From Datisca glomerata (Eukaryota; Streptophyta; Magnoliopsida; Cucurbitales; Datiscaceae), in assembly GCA_003255025.1 (NCBI GenBank), contig QANY01008960.1, positions 434,868 through 498,867 on the forward strand: a DNA stretch of 64,000 nucleotides. The letters run 5' to 3'. A program made the position numbers and the translations under genes. Below, one piece after another: positions 34,801 to 45,769 of the stretch. The notes below the pieces were generated by a model. It saw nothing but the letters and a program-made list of their open reading frames with translations. It ran no database searches and was not told the DNA's origin. How positions within the stretch are numbered: position 1 is the stretch's first letter; each line of letters starts with the position of its first letter.

Positions 34801-35808
34801 GGACGAGAATGAGAATAAGAGGAAGGAGGAAGAAGAAGAAGAAGAAGAAGAAGAAGAAGAAGAAGAAGAAGAAGAAGAAGAAGAAGAAGAAGAAGAAGGG
34901 AAAGAAGACAAAGAAAATGACGAAAAGGAAGAGGAAGAAGAGGAAGAGGAGGAGAAGGAGGAGAAGGAGAAGAAGGAGAAGAAGGAGAAGAAGCAGGAGA
35001 AGAAGAAGGAGAATGGGGAGAAGAATTAGAAGAAGAAAATGAGAAGAATTAGAAGAAGAAGAAGTAGAAGAATGAGGAGGATGAGAAGAAGAATGAGGAG
35101 GATGAGAAGAATAATGAGGAGAAGATGAGGAGGAGGATAGGGATAAGAAAGAGAAGAAGAAGGAGAAGAATGGGGAGGAGGAGGAGGAGGAAGAGAAGAC
35201 GAAGGAGAAGAATAAGAAGAAGAAGAAGGAGAAGGAGAAGGAGAAGGAGAAGGAGAAGGAGAAGGAGAAGGAGAAGGAGATGGAGAAGCAGAAGGAGAAG
35301 GAGAAGGAGAAGAAGGAGAAGAATAAGGAGAATGAGAGGAGAAGAAGGAGAGGAAGAAGGAGAAGAAGAAGAAGGAGAAGGAGAAGGAGGAGAAGAAGAA
35401 GAAAAAGAGGGAGAAGAAGAAGAAGAAGAAGAGGGAGAAGAAGAAGGAGAAGGAGAAGGAGAAGAAAGAGGAGAATGAGAAGAAGAATGAGGAGAATGAG
35501 AATAAGGATGAGGAGAATGAGAATAAGAAGGTAGAGAATGAAAAAGAAGGAGGAGGAGCAGCAGCAGCAGCAGTAGCAACAGAAGCAGGAAGAGGAGGAG
35601 CAGCAGCAGGAGAAGGAGGAGGAGGAGGAGGAGGAGGAAGAGGAGCAGCAGGAGGATGAGGAGGAGGAGCTGGATGAGAAGGAGGAGGAGAAGCAGCATG
35701 AGGAGGGGGAGCAGGAGGAGGGGGAGCAGGAGGAGGGGGAGCAGGAGGAGGGGGAGCAGGAGGAGGAGAAGCAGGAGGAGGAGAAGCAGGAGGAGGAGAA
35801 GAAGAAGG
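34680..35808. repeat. 1.1-kb purine tract (GAA/GAG/AGG triplets)
   Basis: The plus strand is almost entirely A and G. It contains an uninterrupted GAA run of about 70 bp (34829-34898), (GAAGGA)n and (GGAGAA)n hexamers at about 35226-35310, GCA interruptions at 35558-35700, and a 15-bp GGAGCAGGAGGAGGG array at 35706-35765. Long open frames on both strands (poly-Arg/Lys/Glu on plus, a 216-codon Leu/Ser frame at 35049-35699 on minus) come from the composition and are not genes. Confidence 0.97.
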
Positions 35809-36120
35809 GTTTAACTGGTGAATTTAGGGTTGAAAGAAAACTGATTTCAATGTTTGCTAGTTAATTAACGCTATTAATTCAAAATTTAACAGTTTTTGAA
35901 TTTTTTGACTTTAAAGACTAACATGAATAGAGGTTTATCTCATTTTTTTTTAAATTAGAAGGGTGTCTGTGTTAGTTTAAATAAATTACATGATGTGTCA
36001 GAGTAATTTTTCTTTAAAAAATACTATTGGAATGGAACTCATATAGAAGGATACATGTCTATCAAGATACGATACTTGTTACACAAAGTTAGTTTAGCAC
36101 TACTAATTAATATTAATCTT
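35809..36120. other. spacer
   Basis: AT-rich; nothing is recognised. Confidence 0.4.
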
Positions 36121-36149
36121 GCATAGTTGAACAAAAGATGAAAGTGCAC

Positions 36150-36600
36150 TCATGCAAGAATGAGAAGCAGGGATTTTGTCTGAAGAAGAAAAAGAGATAG
36201 GAAAATCGAAAATAATAGAAGAGGTATCTCGAGTAATAGGTTCAGGTGGTTGAAGAGGAGGTTGATCGTTAGAGTAGTATAGGCCACCTGCTCATATATA
36301 CCCGCTACCAAATATCATATTCGTACGACGATCCTATAAAAGACAACAATGAGCCAAGAATATGACAACACAATCTATAACTTTTGCTAGGAGACTAATA
36401 GATAAAATGTTCACAACAAATTTAGGCAATTGAAAGACATAGGTAAGAGTAATTGCGTGATAGAGATATACACTCCCCTTGTGGCTCACAATAATTCGAG
36501 AATCATAATTCAACTATGCCAAACTCTGAACATGTTCCAATGGCGTAGAAATAACTGACAACTCTCCAGTTATATGATCATTTTCCCTAAAACCCAAAAA
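36150..36600 (-). pseudogene. Ty1/copia protease/pre-integrase fragment
   Basis: The minus strand reads, with several stops, a copia protease-to-integrase junction: ITGELSVISTPLEHVQSLA near 36590-36520, then LNYDSRIIVSHKGSVYLYHA, TLTYVFQLPKFVVNILSIS, and DRRTNMIFGSGY near 36330-36300. This matches the conserved tail of the protease and the pre-integrase domain. The fragment has no LTR nearby and is unrelated in position to the copia elements at the two window ends. Confidence 0.8.
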
Positions 36601-37800
36601 AAAATGTAGGTGACTTAGTATGAACATGGAGAAAAGACTAACAAATGTTAATCTTAATTAACGTAAAGAAAAGACTAAATTACCTTTTTATTTGAATTTT
36701 TTTGAACTTAGTGTTTGCTAGATTATGATCTATTAGTCAACATATATTTTTTAGATTGTAGTCTAACAAATGTTAATCCTAACGTTAAAATATTATACCA
36801 TGATCTAACAACAAAATACCATTTTTTTTGTTTTATTGGTAGTCTATTCACCGGAATTTCTCTATATTGTACACATAAAAGTGAGTTCCGAAATTTGACC
36901 CAAATTTTTAAAAAAGACCTGAAAAACAATTCGATAGAATTTGATTTTTTTTACATAAAAAACCTAAATATAAGTTTACCGTTTCAAATTTTGTCTAATT
37001 AATCTTTAAGAAAACGTTAGTTTTTTCTTTCACTTTGAAAAGGTAATTTTTAAATCACTACCTAAACATCAAATTTTTTAGTTAAGAATATTTGTGAAAA
37101 TATATTATTATCCTTCTCTACTTTTAGAATTGTGACAAACAAAACCAGAATTCATAAATGTGTGCGAACTAAGATATGTCGTGAAGACAATTTCTATGTG
37201 ACAAACTACTCGCTTTGCTTAGCTAGCTTGTATTATATATTTTTATTTATGTTATTAGTTGAGATGGACTTGTAGTTAGTTTTAAGGTTCTATTATGCTG
37301 ACTTTTCGTGTAGATTTTTTAATTACGTGAATATCCTCTATAGTTTTAATAATTACACAAAAGTTTCACCCTTAAAACATCAACATTCGCCATTCTCCAA
37401 TTAAAACACTTCACTATTTTTTTTATCCAATCCTTATATATTTTAGTCAAAAGTAAAAGAAAAATATATTTTAGACATAGTTTTTGCATTACCAAAGAGA
37501 AATAGGCTTCAAAGACTAATTTAACTTAACCACCACATAAACGAAAAAAAATCATAGCTCTAGATTTTGGTGTAGAAAAATATTGGTATATTGTATCTCG
37601 ATGTGATTCCAAAGCGAGTAGTATTCTCTAAAATTCGACGAAAAAATGATGGGGAATGAGAATATCATGACTTAACTAGAATGAAATATATATTATAATT
37701 ACATCATAAAAATATACATGAATTTTATGAATGGAAACACATATACCAGCTGATTAGTAAAAGAACGAAAACATCAAACGAAATAGCAAAACACACTCAG
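36601..37800. other. AT-rich spacer
   Basis: No gene is supported. A 95-codon plus frame (36715-37002) has an AT-driven composition and is not called. Confidence 0.4.
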
Positions 37801-37802
37801 GA

Positions 37803-38123
37803 TCAGGTGTGGGGGTTGCATAGATCTGCGCAAATGGTTTCAAGATGATGAGAGTTAAGGCCCCAATTCAGCTTGATAAAGAGTCTTTCGCAATGAATAA
37901 GTTGGTAGATGTAATTGTTAGGGAAAACTGCACATATTGGGAGTATTGTTTCGAGGCATTTTTCATAGCAATCTCTATCAAATCTCACATAACGTGAACC
38001 ATCTTTTGGAGGAAGAAATTTATTGCAACAACTGGGTTTAACCAAAACACACATAATAATAATAATAATGAAAAGCATAATCTTTTGTTTTAAAGGCTGC
38101 TTTCTATTGCCATTTCTATTCAT
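37803..38123 (-). CDS. small secreted cysteine-rich protein, copy 1
   Basis: Intronless, 106 residues, ATG at 38123. After a basic start, a hydrophobic stretch (about residues 15-28, IMLFIIIIIMCVLV) reads as a signal peptide, so the product is probably secreted. The mature part has cysteines at 52, 56, 64, 78, 98 and 102, spacing C-x3-C-x7-C-x13-C-x19-C-x3-C, preceded by DGSRYVRFDRDC. Further shared features are HCERLF, KLNW and a CNPHT tail. A TATA box (TATAAAAA on minus) is at 38191-38198, about 70 bp before the ATG. Two paralogs lie at 40804-41118 and 48769-49083. The spacing does not match plant defensins, lipid transfer proteins, snakins or egg-cell EC1 proteins as I know them. The paired CxxxC motifs recall disulfide-linked helical hairpins. 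Function is unknown; a defence or signalling peptide is a guess. Confidence 0.85.
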   Translation of the reverse strand: MNRNGNRKQPLKQKIMLFIIIIIMCVLVKPSCCNKFLPPKDGSRYVRFDRDCYEKCLETILPICAVFPNNYIYQLIHCERLFIKLNWGLNSHHLETICADLCNPHT

Positions 38124-38190
38124 CTTTGTGGGTTTTTATTCTTTGGAAATTTGAGTACAAAGCATGAATGAATAGTTTTTAATCGATTCC

Positions 38191-38198
38191 TTTTTATA
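38191..38198 (-). promoter_or_regulatory. TATA box of cysteine-rich copy 1
   Basis: TATAAAAA on the minus strand about 70 bp upstream of the ATG. It is positioned as in copy 2, within a promoter segment shared by both genes. Confidence 0.65.
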
Positions 38199-38439
38199 GA
38201 GTTGAAACTATATTTACGCAGAAAATGAAAGATAATGAATAGTTTATATATGACTTTTTTAATACGAATAATTAATTAGTTTGACAAAATAATATTGGGT
38301 ATTTGGGAAATAGTTTATCATTTGGGAAATGGTTAGAGGCATATCTCTTTGGTGTGAGCATGAGGTGTTATAAGGAAAAAATGAAGTAATATTGTCTTCA
38401 TATTTACTTTTTGATATTGACAGTTCAACTTGATGTTAA

Positions 38440-40795
38440 GATGATATTTAATTGAAAATTTTATTGACGGATATTGATTTTACAATTGGATGCATGACAA
38501 ATAAAGGAAAAGGGAAAAAACTATATAAATATAAAATTTTGACATATAAGAATTATTTAATGATACTTAATAATCACGATTATGTGACAATACATGTAAT
38601 AAATAACTATGCTCGAAGGATTTTTTGTTCTCCCACTTAATTCCCCGTTCTGTGTACGTACTGCAAGTAGTGACAAGTTATTATGCAATTTTCACTTATG
38701 CATTGGACCAAAACACAATCCCTTCATATTATCTCCAACTTGGTTTTGTAAGTCTTCTTTTTAAACCACCAATATATGATGACCTAAAGTACATTGGGCA
38801 TTCTGACACCAAAAATCTCTTTTATAGCTCATTACACTAACCCTTGTAGTTTTAATAGTTATACCGGACATTCTTCTAATCTATATTTATAATGACTTAA
38901 TATTTCTTACTATTTCTTAATTCAACAGTTTTAAATTTCAGATAAAAATGAAAGTTTTTTTTTTACATATTCTCCGACAATTACATATACAAAGATATCA
39001 TTTATAAGTAAATAAAATTAAGATTATTACTAATAATAACATCATATCAGTATGAATTTCTTTTCAAAAATGGCATGCAGGATATTTGAAGAACTATATT
39101 CTTGACTTATATGTTGGCTATAATAAAAATAAAGAGGTGTCTATGTAGATTTAATTTGAAATCAGTGGGGTGTCTCTATAGCTAATCAGCATATCATGGA
39201 GGTTGGATTCATTTACAAAATATTTTACTTGACGAATTTATTTTTTCTTAGAATAAATCTAGAGCATTAAAAATGAAATTGACAGTAGAGATTTAACATA
39301 TCTATCTCTTGTTAGATATATAGTTGATAGGACACCAATACAAATTTGTATTACTCAGGTTTTACCCTTGATTTTTCACTTGTACCCTCTCGTGATTCAA
39401 CATACAACATACAAGACAATTATGTAAAGTGATACTTTCTTATTTACCCAAAAAATTGTCTTGCATTTTCATGTGTTAAACTTACGTGCGTTCGATAGAC
39501 TAAGTTAAATATTCAACCAAATATTAAAATGGACAGTTACAGTTGTTGATGTAGTTGAATTGAAGAAAATCAAAGGAGAAGTTGGTGTAATTTATTTTCA
39601 ATAGTCTAAATTTTTTTAGCATGGTTTTCTGGATTGTTTTTCAACATAATATTTTTCCTAAACTGATGTAGACCTTGTTTTTGCTAAAGAAAACTTTCAT
39701 TAGACAAGAATTTGAATATAAAGATCGATCTACACGTAAATCTTAAATCAAGAAACATATAACCTGTACAATAATTCAATTATATGTTAAAACTTAGTTC
39801 GAACATGGATAAAACTAGAGTTCAATGGGATATGACTCCTTGACTGGTTTAAACAAACGCTCCACAGCTCAAGCTGACTCGTCCAATTGGCATAAACATG
39901 ATTATGTGCTTGGAAGATGCTGTAAAACCCAAAAACTTTCATATCAGAACTTCATTCTTCTATTCTTGAAAAAAATCATACAATACTTAAAAGATAAAAG
40001 AATAAAGTAAATCATCATAGATCTAGATTTAGATATAATGAGAAAAATTATTATGATGTAGAACCATAGATCTAGGTGTTCAGAAGCCATAGAAGATAGA
40101 GGATATAGAAGACAGAGAGGAAGAAAAACTATTAAGAGTCATTTTGTGCGAGTTATCCGTGAGATAAATATACGATAAACCTATTTTCTAAAAAAATTCA
40201 TGTTTGTTATTTAATATGGTAAAGTTATTAATCATAGTTAAATAACTGTCTATTTTCTCTACGTTTTTCAACAAAAAATTATTTTCTTAAATAACTTTTC
40301 CAAATTACTTCTCTATTCTACCAACACACTTATACACTTTCTAGAATTACTATTTACTTTCTTAAATACCAATATAACTAAGTCGAGCTTTGACATGAGA
40401 GTTTGAGTTTAACTTTTCTCAAAAGGAAAAAAAAAGCACTTCAATCATACTCAAATCTCTTGTTACATTCCAAAGGAATAGAAAATCTCCATTATAGCTG
40501 GTTGACAAGTATTGGGCTTTTGGCTTCCTTGGGCCTTACCTAACCGTAATATAAGAGTACTTTTCGATGTTGTTCGATATTCCCAACCGCAAAAGTTAGT
40601 TTGAGAGTTGAGACTTTATGTATTGAAAACCTTATAGTGTAGGTGCAACAACTTAATTAATTAATCAACGGTGAACTCATATCATTTGTAAATAAAATAA
40701 CATAATCAAATGGCACCATACAAAGTACACAAATTAGAATTTAAAGGGAAATTTATCAGATTTAGTAAAAAAAGAAAAAGAAAACGAATTAATAG
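38440..40795. other. spacer between cysteine-rich copies 1 and 2
   Basis: AT-rich, no gene recognised. The promoter-side homology of copy 1 ends at about 38440, and the copy-2 duplication block starts at about 40790. Confidence 0.45.
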
Positions 40796-40803
40796 TAAAA
40801 TAC

Positions 40804-41118
40804 TCAAGAATGGGGGTTGCATTTTTCTGAACAAATGGCCTCAAGACGAGCAGAGTTTTGGCCCCAATTCACCTTAAGAAAGAATCTTTCGCAATGCTTA
40901 AGTTGATGGACATAAGTCTTAGGAATAGAAGCACACATTGCCAGAATATTGCCGAGGCATTTCTCATAGCATTCTCTATCAAATTTCACAAAACGTGAAC
41001 CATCTTTGGGAGAAAGATTAGATTTACAACCACTGGGTTTAACCAAAACACACAACATCATCATCATCATCAAAATAGAAGGCATCATTTTTTGCTTTTT
41101 GCTGCCATTTCTATTCAT
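40804..41118 (-). CDS. small secreted cysteine-rich protein, copy 2
   Basis: Intronless, 104 residues, ATG at 41118. The signal peptide core is a methionine-rich run (about residues 11-27, with MMMMMLCVLVKP). Cysteines at 50, 54, 62, 76, 96 and 100 repeat the spacing of copy 1 exactly. Shared blocks are KDGSRFVKFDRECYEKCL, HCERFFLKVNWG and RLEAIC. This copy is closest to copy 1, and the similarity extends about 370 bp upstream into the promoter, so the pair arose by a local duplication of gene plus regulatory region. TATA box at 41191-41199. Several residues between the cysteines differ (for example LAMCASIPKTYVHQLK against LPICAVFPNNYIYQLI) while the framework is kept, as expected for a family under selection for fold. 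Function unknown. Confidence 0.86.
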   Translation of the reverse strand: MNRNGSKKQKMMPSILMMMMMLCVLVKPSGCKSNLSPKDGSRFVKFDRECYEKCLGNILAMCASIPKTYVHQLKHCERFFLKVNWGQNSARLEAICSEKCNPHS

Positions 41119-41154
41119 CTTTTGTGTGTTTTTCTTATTTGGAAATTTGGTACA

Positions 41155-41490
41155 AAAAATATGAATGAAAATGGGTTCTTAAATTCATTCTTATTTATAG
41201 CATTGAAACTTAATTTGGCACAGAAAATGGAAGATATTGTATGGTTTTTTGTAAATTATTTTGAATGGTAGTTGACAAATAGTTCATATTTGATTCTCAA
41301 CACTAATTTAGTTGACAAAATAATATTGGGCAAACTATATATGTTGATCATTTGGAAAATGGTTAGAGGCACAACTCTTTGGTATTAGCTTGAGGTACTA
41401 TATAAGAAGGAAAGATAAAAAAAAAAAAAAAAGTAATTGTCTTTGCATTTACTATTTGATATTGACCGTTCAACTTGATGTTAACGGAGG
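41155..41490 (-). promoter_or_regulatory. promoter region shared with copy 1
   Basis: TATAAATAA lies at 41191-41199. Farther upstream, AAATGGTTAGAGGCA, CTCTTTGGTnTnAGC and TTGATATTGAC(A/C)GTTCAACTTGA occur in the same order as in 38160-38440 upstream of copy 1. The conserved blocks could contain binding sites, but none is recognised as a known element. Confidence 0.6.
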
Positions 41491-41639
41491 AGAATTTAGT
41501 TGACGGATACAGTTTCTATACCGTGGAGACCAAATTAAGATGGTTAAGTTACTGTATTTTTTTGGTTAAAAGTGAATTTATATAACAATAAGAAAACTAT
41601 TTATACTATACAAGAGACATATTACATGAAAAACAGGAC

Positions 41640-42760
41640 ACCCCAACTATCATAAAAAAAAAAACTACCTACCAATCCACCCTAGGTATTATCAACAAAA
41701 ACCGGATATACGACCCCAACATATTTACTGATTTCATTGGTGTAAAACACAAAGCCCAGATTAACAAAATGTCACCATTTACTGATTTCATCTTTCGTGG
41801 ACAATCTCTGATGACAAGCAAGCCAGATTATAGAGCTACACTAAGGGGTAATATTCTTAAAACATACCACTCTAGCCCCACTCACATGAGGAGAATGAGA
41901 AAAAAGGGCTTCATAAGTATTCCTAATGCTGAATTTTTCGTTTGGTGAAATATTCCAAATTCACTGATCATCATTGTGCGCAGAAGGAGGAGGGATATTG
42001 AGGTCCACACCATAATGCACAAGCCGTGACTCCATGATAGGTCTCAGCCACATCCATCTACCCTCCTGAAGCAAAGTACTAACCGGGTATCCAGAGTCCA
42101 GCTCGTATTCTGAAGCAACAACTTCGCCCCCAAGTTGAAATGAACACCAGCCGGGTGTGAAGGGTCCATAGCAAGAGAAACATCATTACCCACCCAAGAA
42201 GGTTCAGCACCGGGCTTAACAATGAAGATAGAATGACCTTTTAACAGAACTTTATGGCACCAAGTGATCCACAAGGAATCTCTAAAATGAGAAGCAAGCC
42301 TCTAGAAATGCTTAGCGATAGCTGCTATGTTCCAGATAACTAGATTACGAAGCCTTAAACTACCATCCTCAACAAAAGAACAAACCCGACTCAATACAAC
42401 TTAACGCCTAAAAAAGTATCAGCTCTACCTCTTAAGACAACGTTAGCTTTCTTCAGAACCTTTTTAGGCTAGATAAAAATACTGGACCAATACCCTTGAA
42501 TAGCTGACAGAATAGATTTCACAAGTTGTAAGCGATCAGCAAAGGACATATACCTATTGTCCCACTGCTTAGTTCCACAAATAAGTTTATCAAACAGAAT
42601 GGAGCAATCGGCTCTACCTCATTTGAAAGTGATTAAAGGAACACCAAGATATTTCATCAGCAACTTCCCTGAATGAAAACCTGTGAGCTCTAGGATCTGG
42701 TTCTGCAAGCTATCATCCACACTAGAGAAGAGAATTTATCTTAGATCAGGATCTGGTTCT
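41640..42760 (-). mobile_element. LINE (non-LTR) remnant, 3' part of RT and zf-RVT
   Basis: On the minus strand, from about 42740 downward, the frames read ILELTGFHSGKLLMKYLGVP and RADCSILFDKLI near 42620. Next come DNRYMSFADRLQLVKSIL near 42560-42500, a reverse-transcriptase thumb region, and at about 41950-41780 KFSIRNTYEALFSHSPHVSG with WLACHQRLSTKDE, the zinc-binding RVT domain typical of plant LINEs. Multiple stops make it dead. The gap-free order suggests a 5'-truncated insertion. It lies between cysteine-rich copy 2 and MOCS2B. Confidence 0.85.
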
Positions 42761-42764
42761 GCAG

Positions 42765-43780
42765 GCTCTAGAATTACTGTTTTGTTTGTGAACTTAAGTT
42801 TATTTTTCCCTCCTCTAAATTTATCTTAGATCAATCTAGTCTTTGAACTTGTAGTCTATGTTCAATTTGGAATTGTCTTCTGAACGTTAAAAGTGCATTG
42901 ATATATGATACATATACGATAACTTGACACATTTCTTTTGTCTCTCATGTCATTAATCTCGTAATGTTCTAGTTAAGAATTAAACGATAAGAGAATGCTA
43001 TTGAAATTGTTTTAAAAGTTCAATAACTAAATTGATTAAGAAGTTTAGAGAAAAATGTCTTGGTTCGTGGACGAAGAGCAAAGTTTAACGGGAAAGAATG
43101 AAAGAAGAAAGCTGTTAATTACATGGTTTGTTTGGATCGGGATCCTCAAACGTTGGAGGAAGTTTGATATGGACAGTCCGTTTTGCAGGCTTCTACTCAA
43201 TAAATTCAGTAAATGTGCGAGTGTATCCTCTTTGATTGATTAAAGCTTATTTAACAATTTATTCCTATCCTTTTTCACATTCAGATTAACTTTAACATAA
43301 TACTGTCAATAAAAATACTACTTGATATTTTAAATTCAAACATTAAATTTCGTACGAGAAAAGTTGAATGGAAAGATTTGTTCAAATCAATAATATGATT
43401 CGTATTGCCAACATCCCCAAAGGTGAATGTAATTAAGACATTGTTTAATAACTTCACTTGCACTTCTACACATTTTATTAACCTTGATATAGTTACTACA
43501 AAACAAGATTACAAAAGGCAAGGATGTGGTTTATTGATTTTATTAGATATGCAATGAAAAACAAACCTCTTTTAGCATCGAAATTTTAAATCTCCAATAT
43601 ACAATGCTCATTTAAGAAAAACTCTTAATGCACTTGATTTTAGATAAACAAGCCTTTTGGATGAGCAAAATTACTTCACAATGATTTCAAGTAAATACCC
43701 ACAAGAGCAATGTAATGTGATAATACAGATTATAGGCAATATAATCCACAAGAAAAGAAATGAAAACAATTCTATAAGAA
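42765..43780. other. spacer
   Basis: No gene is recognised; the 3'UTR of MOCS2B probably occupies the last few hundred bases. Confidence 0.4.
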
Positions 43781-43781
43781 T

Positions 43782-44339
43782 TCACCTCTCTTCTTCTTCA
43801 TTCACCTTTACTTTAGACCTACAACAACCACCCCTATGTCTTTCAGCTGTGTCTGCAGTGTAAATCGCATCCCCCTTTTCCAGCTCCGACCTTTTCTCCA
43901 AGAACTCTGTATTCTCCTTCCATACTTCTCCATTTGAGTAAACCTCCTTCTTCCATATTGGAACTGAAGTTTTTAATTCATCAATCGCAAATCGACAAGC
44001 TTCCAATGCATCATCTCGATGAACTGCCGAGACGGAAATGAAGACGCTTGTCTCACCTACTGGAACTGGGCCTAGACGGTGAGCGATTGCGATCGAGTGA
44101 ACATTCCAAGATGATCTAATAGACGAACAAATGGATTTTAACTGTCGGATCGCCATTGGTATGTATGCTTCGTATCTTAGCTCCAAGACTGTTTTTCCCT
44201 CAAAAGTGTCACGTGTGGTTCCAGAAAATGTTGCTATTGCACCAGCTTGGGGAGCACTGACGAAATTGATGTATTTGGCAAGGTCAATTGGGTTATTCTC
44301 TTCTAAGATTTCAACTAAAGTTCTGTCCTCAGCAGCCAT
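43782..44339 (-). CDS. MOCS2B/CNX6: molybdopterin synthase catalytic (large) subunit
   Basis: A single coding exon of 185 residues starts at ATG 44339 (MAAEDRTLVEILEEN). The product is the MoaE-like large subunit of molybdopterin synthase, which transfers sulfur from the small-subunit thiocarboxylate to precursor Z (cPMP) to make molybdopterin in the cytosol. Diagnostic motifs are GAIATFSGTTR (33-43), LRYEAY (54-59), AHRLGPVPVGE (86-96), HRDDALEA (107-114) and PIWKKE (127-132) with the conserved catalytic-site lysines. A basic tail ends HRGGCCRSK. An upstream in-frame ATG at 44396 lies inside the intron and is not used: the acceptor CCGCAG ends at 44367. A 5'UTR exon with a GTAAGT donor is at about 45522-45760. 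The gene appears intact and is flanked by cysteine-rich copies 2 and 3. Confidence 0.96.
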   Translation of the reverse strand: MAAEDRTLVEILEENNPIDLAKYINFVSAPQAGAIATFSGTTRDTFEGKTVLELRYEAYIPMAIRQLKSICSSIRSSWNVHSIAIAHRLGPVPVGETSVFISVSAVHRDDALEACRFAIDELKTSVPIWKKEVYSNGEVWKENTEFLEKRSELEKGDAIYTADTAERHRGGCCRSKVKVNEEEER

Positions 44340-44366
44340 CAATAGTTGCTTCACAATAATATTGAG

Positions 44367-45521
44367 CTGCGGACAGGTATCAAGCATAAAAGGCATTAGC
44401 CATTGTTTAAGGAAAAAGTTTCAAACAGAGAAAATATTAAATAAAAAGTAACATATGAGTCGTCGACATACACATAACTGACATGATGATAGATCATATG
44501 TAGTGCAGGATTCTAAGTCTCTATGGCTAGCAACAACTTTCAGATAGGATAAACGTGTCAAAAATAGTAAGGAAAGTACTGTGGAAGACAACTTAGCCTT
44601 ATGCCTGAGGCTTGCCTTGTGTTAAGGCATCTTTTAAGGCAATATAGGCCACCTATCCTGGATGACAATCTTCAATTATCTTGTTTGTTTGTTTAGAGTA
44701 ATTCATAAAGCTGATAGCAAACTAATTTGCTAATAATCCTAATTATCTCACGAAGAAGCAATCGAATCGCCTCCAGAAAAGGAAGCAATCATTAAGGCAA
44801 AGCAACCCTACGGAGACATTTGAATTACCTCTAAAGTTACTTTACATAGATTTACACGATATCAATCAAACATAACAAACTCAAATTACGATAAATTATT
44901 GAATATATTACCATGCAGAACCAAACATATAAATTATGTTTTGCTATCATTTCAAGTGTCACCAATTGAATCACTATGTTCATTCTAGATTTTAGACAAC
45001 GGCCTATTCTATAGGGTGAAACACCTTCTGCCCACTCAGCAGTAACAAATGATCTTAATTTACCTTATTCTTGACTAACAAAGACGTTAAACAATTATAG
45101 GTCACAAAATGCAAAGCTCAAAAATGTTAAAATTCATCAAAAGACAACCCCTCAGCTTAGGACCCAACTGTGGAAACATTGCAATGGGTAGAGACATCTT
45201 TGGAACAAATTAGAGAGGCATAACTTTGACAGAAACAAATGGTAACAAATTAGCAAAACAGAATAATAATAACAAATTAGAGAGGACAAATCAGTGGTTC
45301 ATTCAATAAAGAGAGAAGAACACGAGGATAAGTTAAATGGAAAATATATAAAATTAAGAGGGGAAAGATGGAAAGTGGAAGTCAGCCATTAATCGCAATC
45401 TTCCCCTCCTCACACCAAGCTTAAACTGAAACATTAGTTGAATTAACAATGACATCATCCAACTAAAAAAAAAAAAGAGACGGAGAAAGAGAAAGACAGA
45501 CGGAGAGCTTCGGTGACTTAC
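44367..45521 (-). other. 5'UTR intron of MOCS2B
   Basis: The minus-strand donor GCCG|GTAAGT is at 45516-45521. The acceptor GTCCGCAG is at 44367, with GGCTAATG (a branch-point fit) about 27 bases upstream of it. The exon upstream (45522 to about 45760) has no in-frame coding link and is taken as untranslated. Confidence 0.7.
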
Positions 45522-45769
45522 CGGCGAAGAGAGACGAAGTTCGTTGATTATCTGGATAGGAACACGGGGGGAAACCGGCAGTGGTGTGGGTGTAGCAATT
45601 TGAGAATGGAGACAGAATGAAAAGGAAGAAGTTCCAACGGAGACTTTCTCCGTCAAACGCGTGAGACCCCAAAGAATCTGATTCTCTTGGAAGGTAAACC
45701 CACTCCGCAGTCCGAGCCTGATTTCCAACCGGGCCGGATCCACGCAATAAGCTTACCATTAGGTTCCTG

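Noticed and set aside
34809..35699. Long open frames in the purine tract (poly-Arg/Lys/Glu on plus, 216-codon Leu/Ser frame on minus)
   Set aside because: They result from triplet composition lacking stop codons; overlapping frames are open on both strands and there is no family resemblance.
36715..37002. 95-codon plus frame
   Set aside because: AT-driven composition, an overlapping minus frame, and no recognised domain.
44340..44396. N-terminal extension of MOCS2B from an upstream ATG
   Set aside because: An intron acceptor (GCAG) ends at 44367, so the upstream ATG is intronic, and MAAEDRT is a normal start for the family.
45354..45759. Two overlapping minus-strand frames
   Set aside because: They overlap in different frames and cover the 5'UTR exon and intron start of MOCS2B; no protein family is seen.
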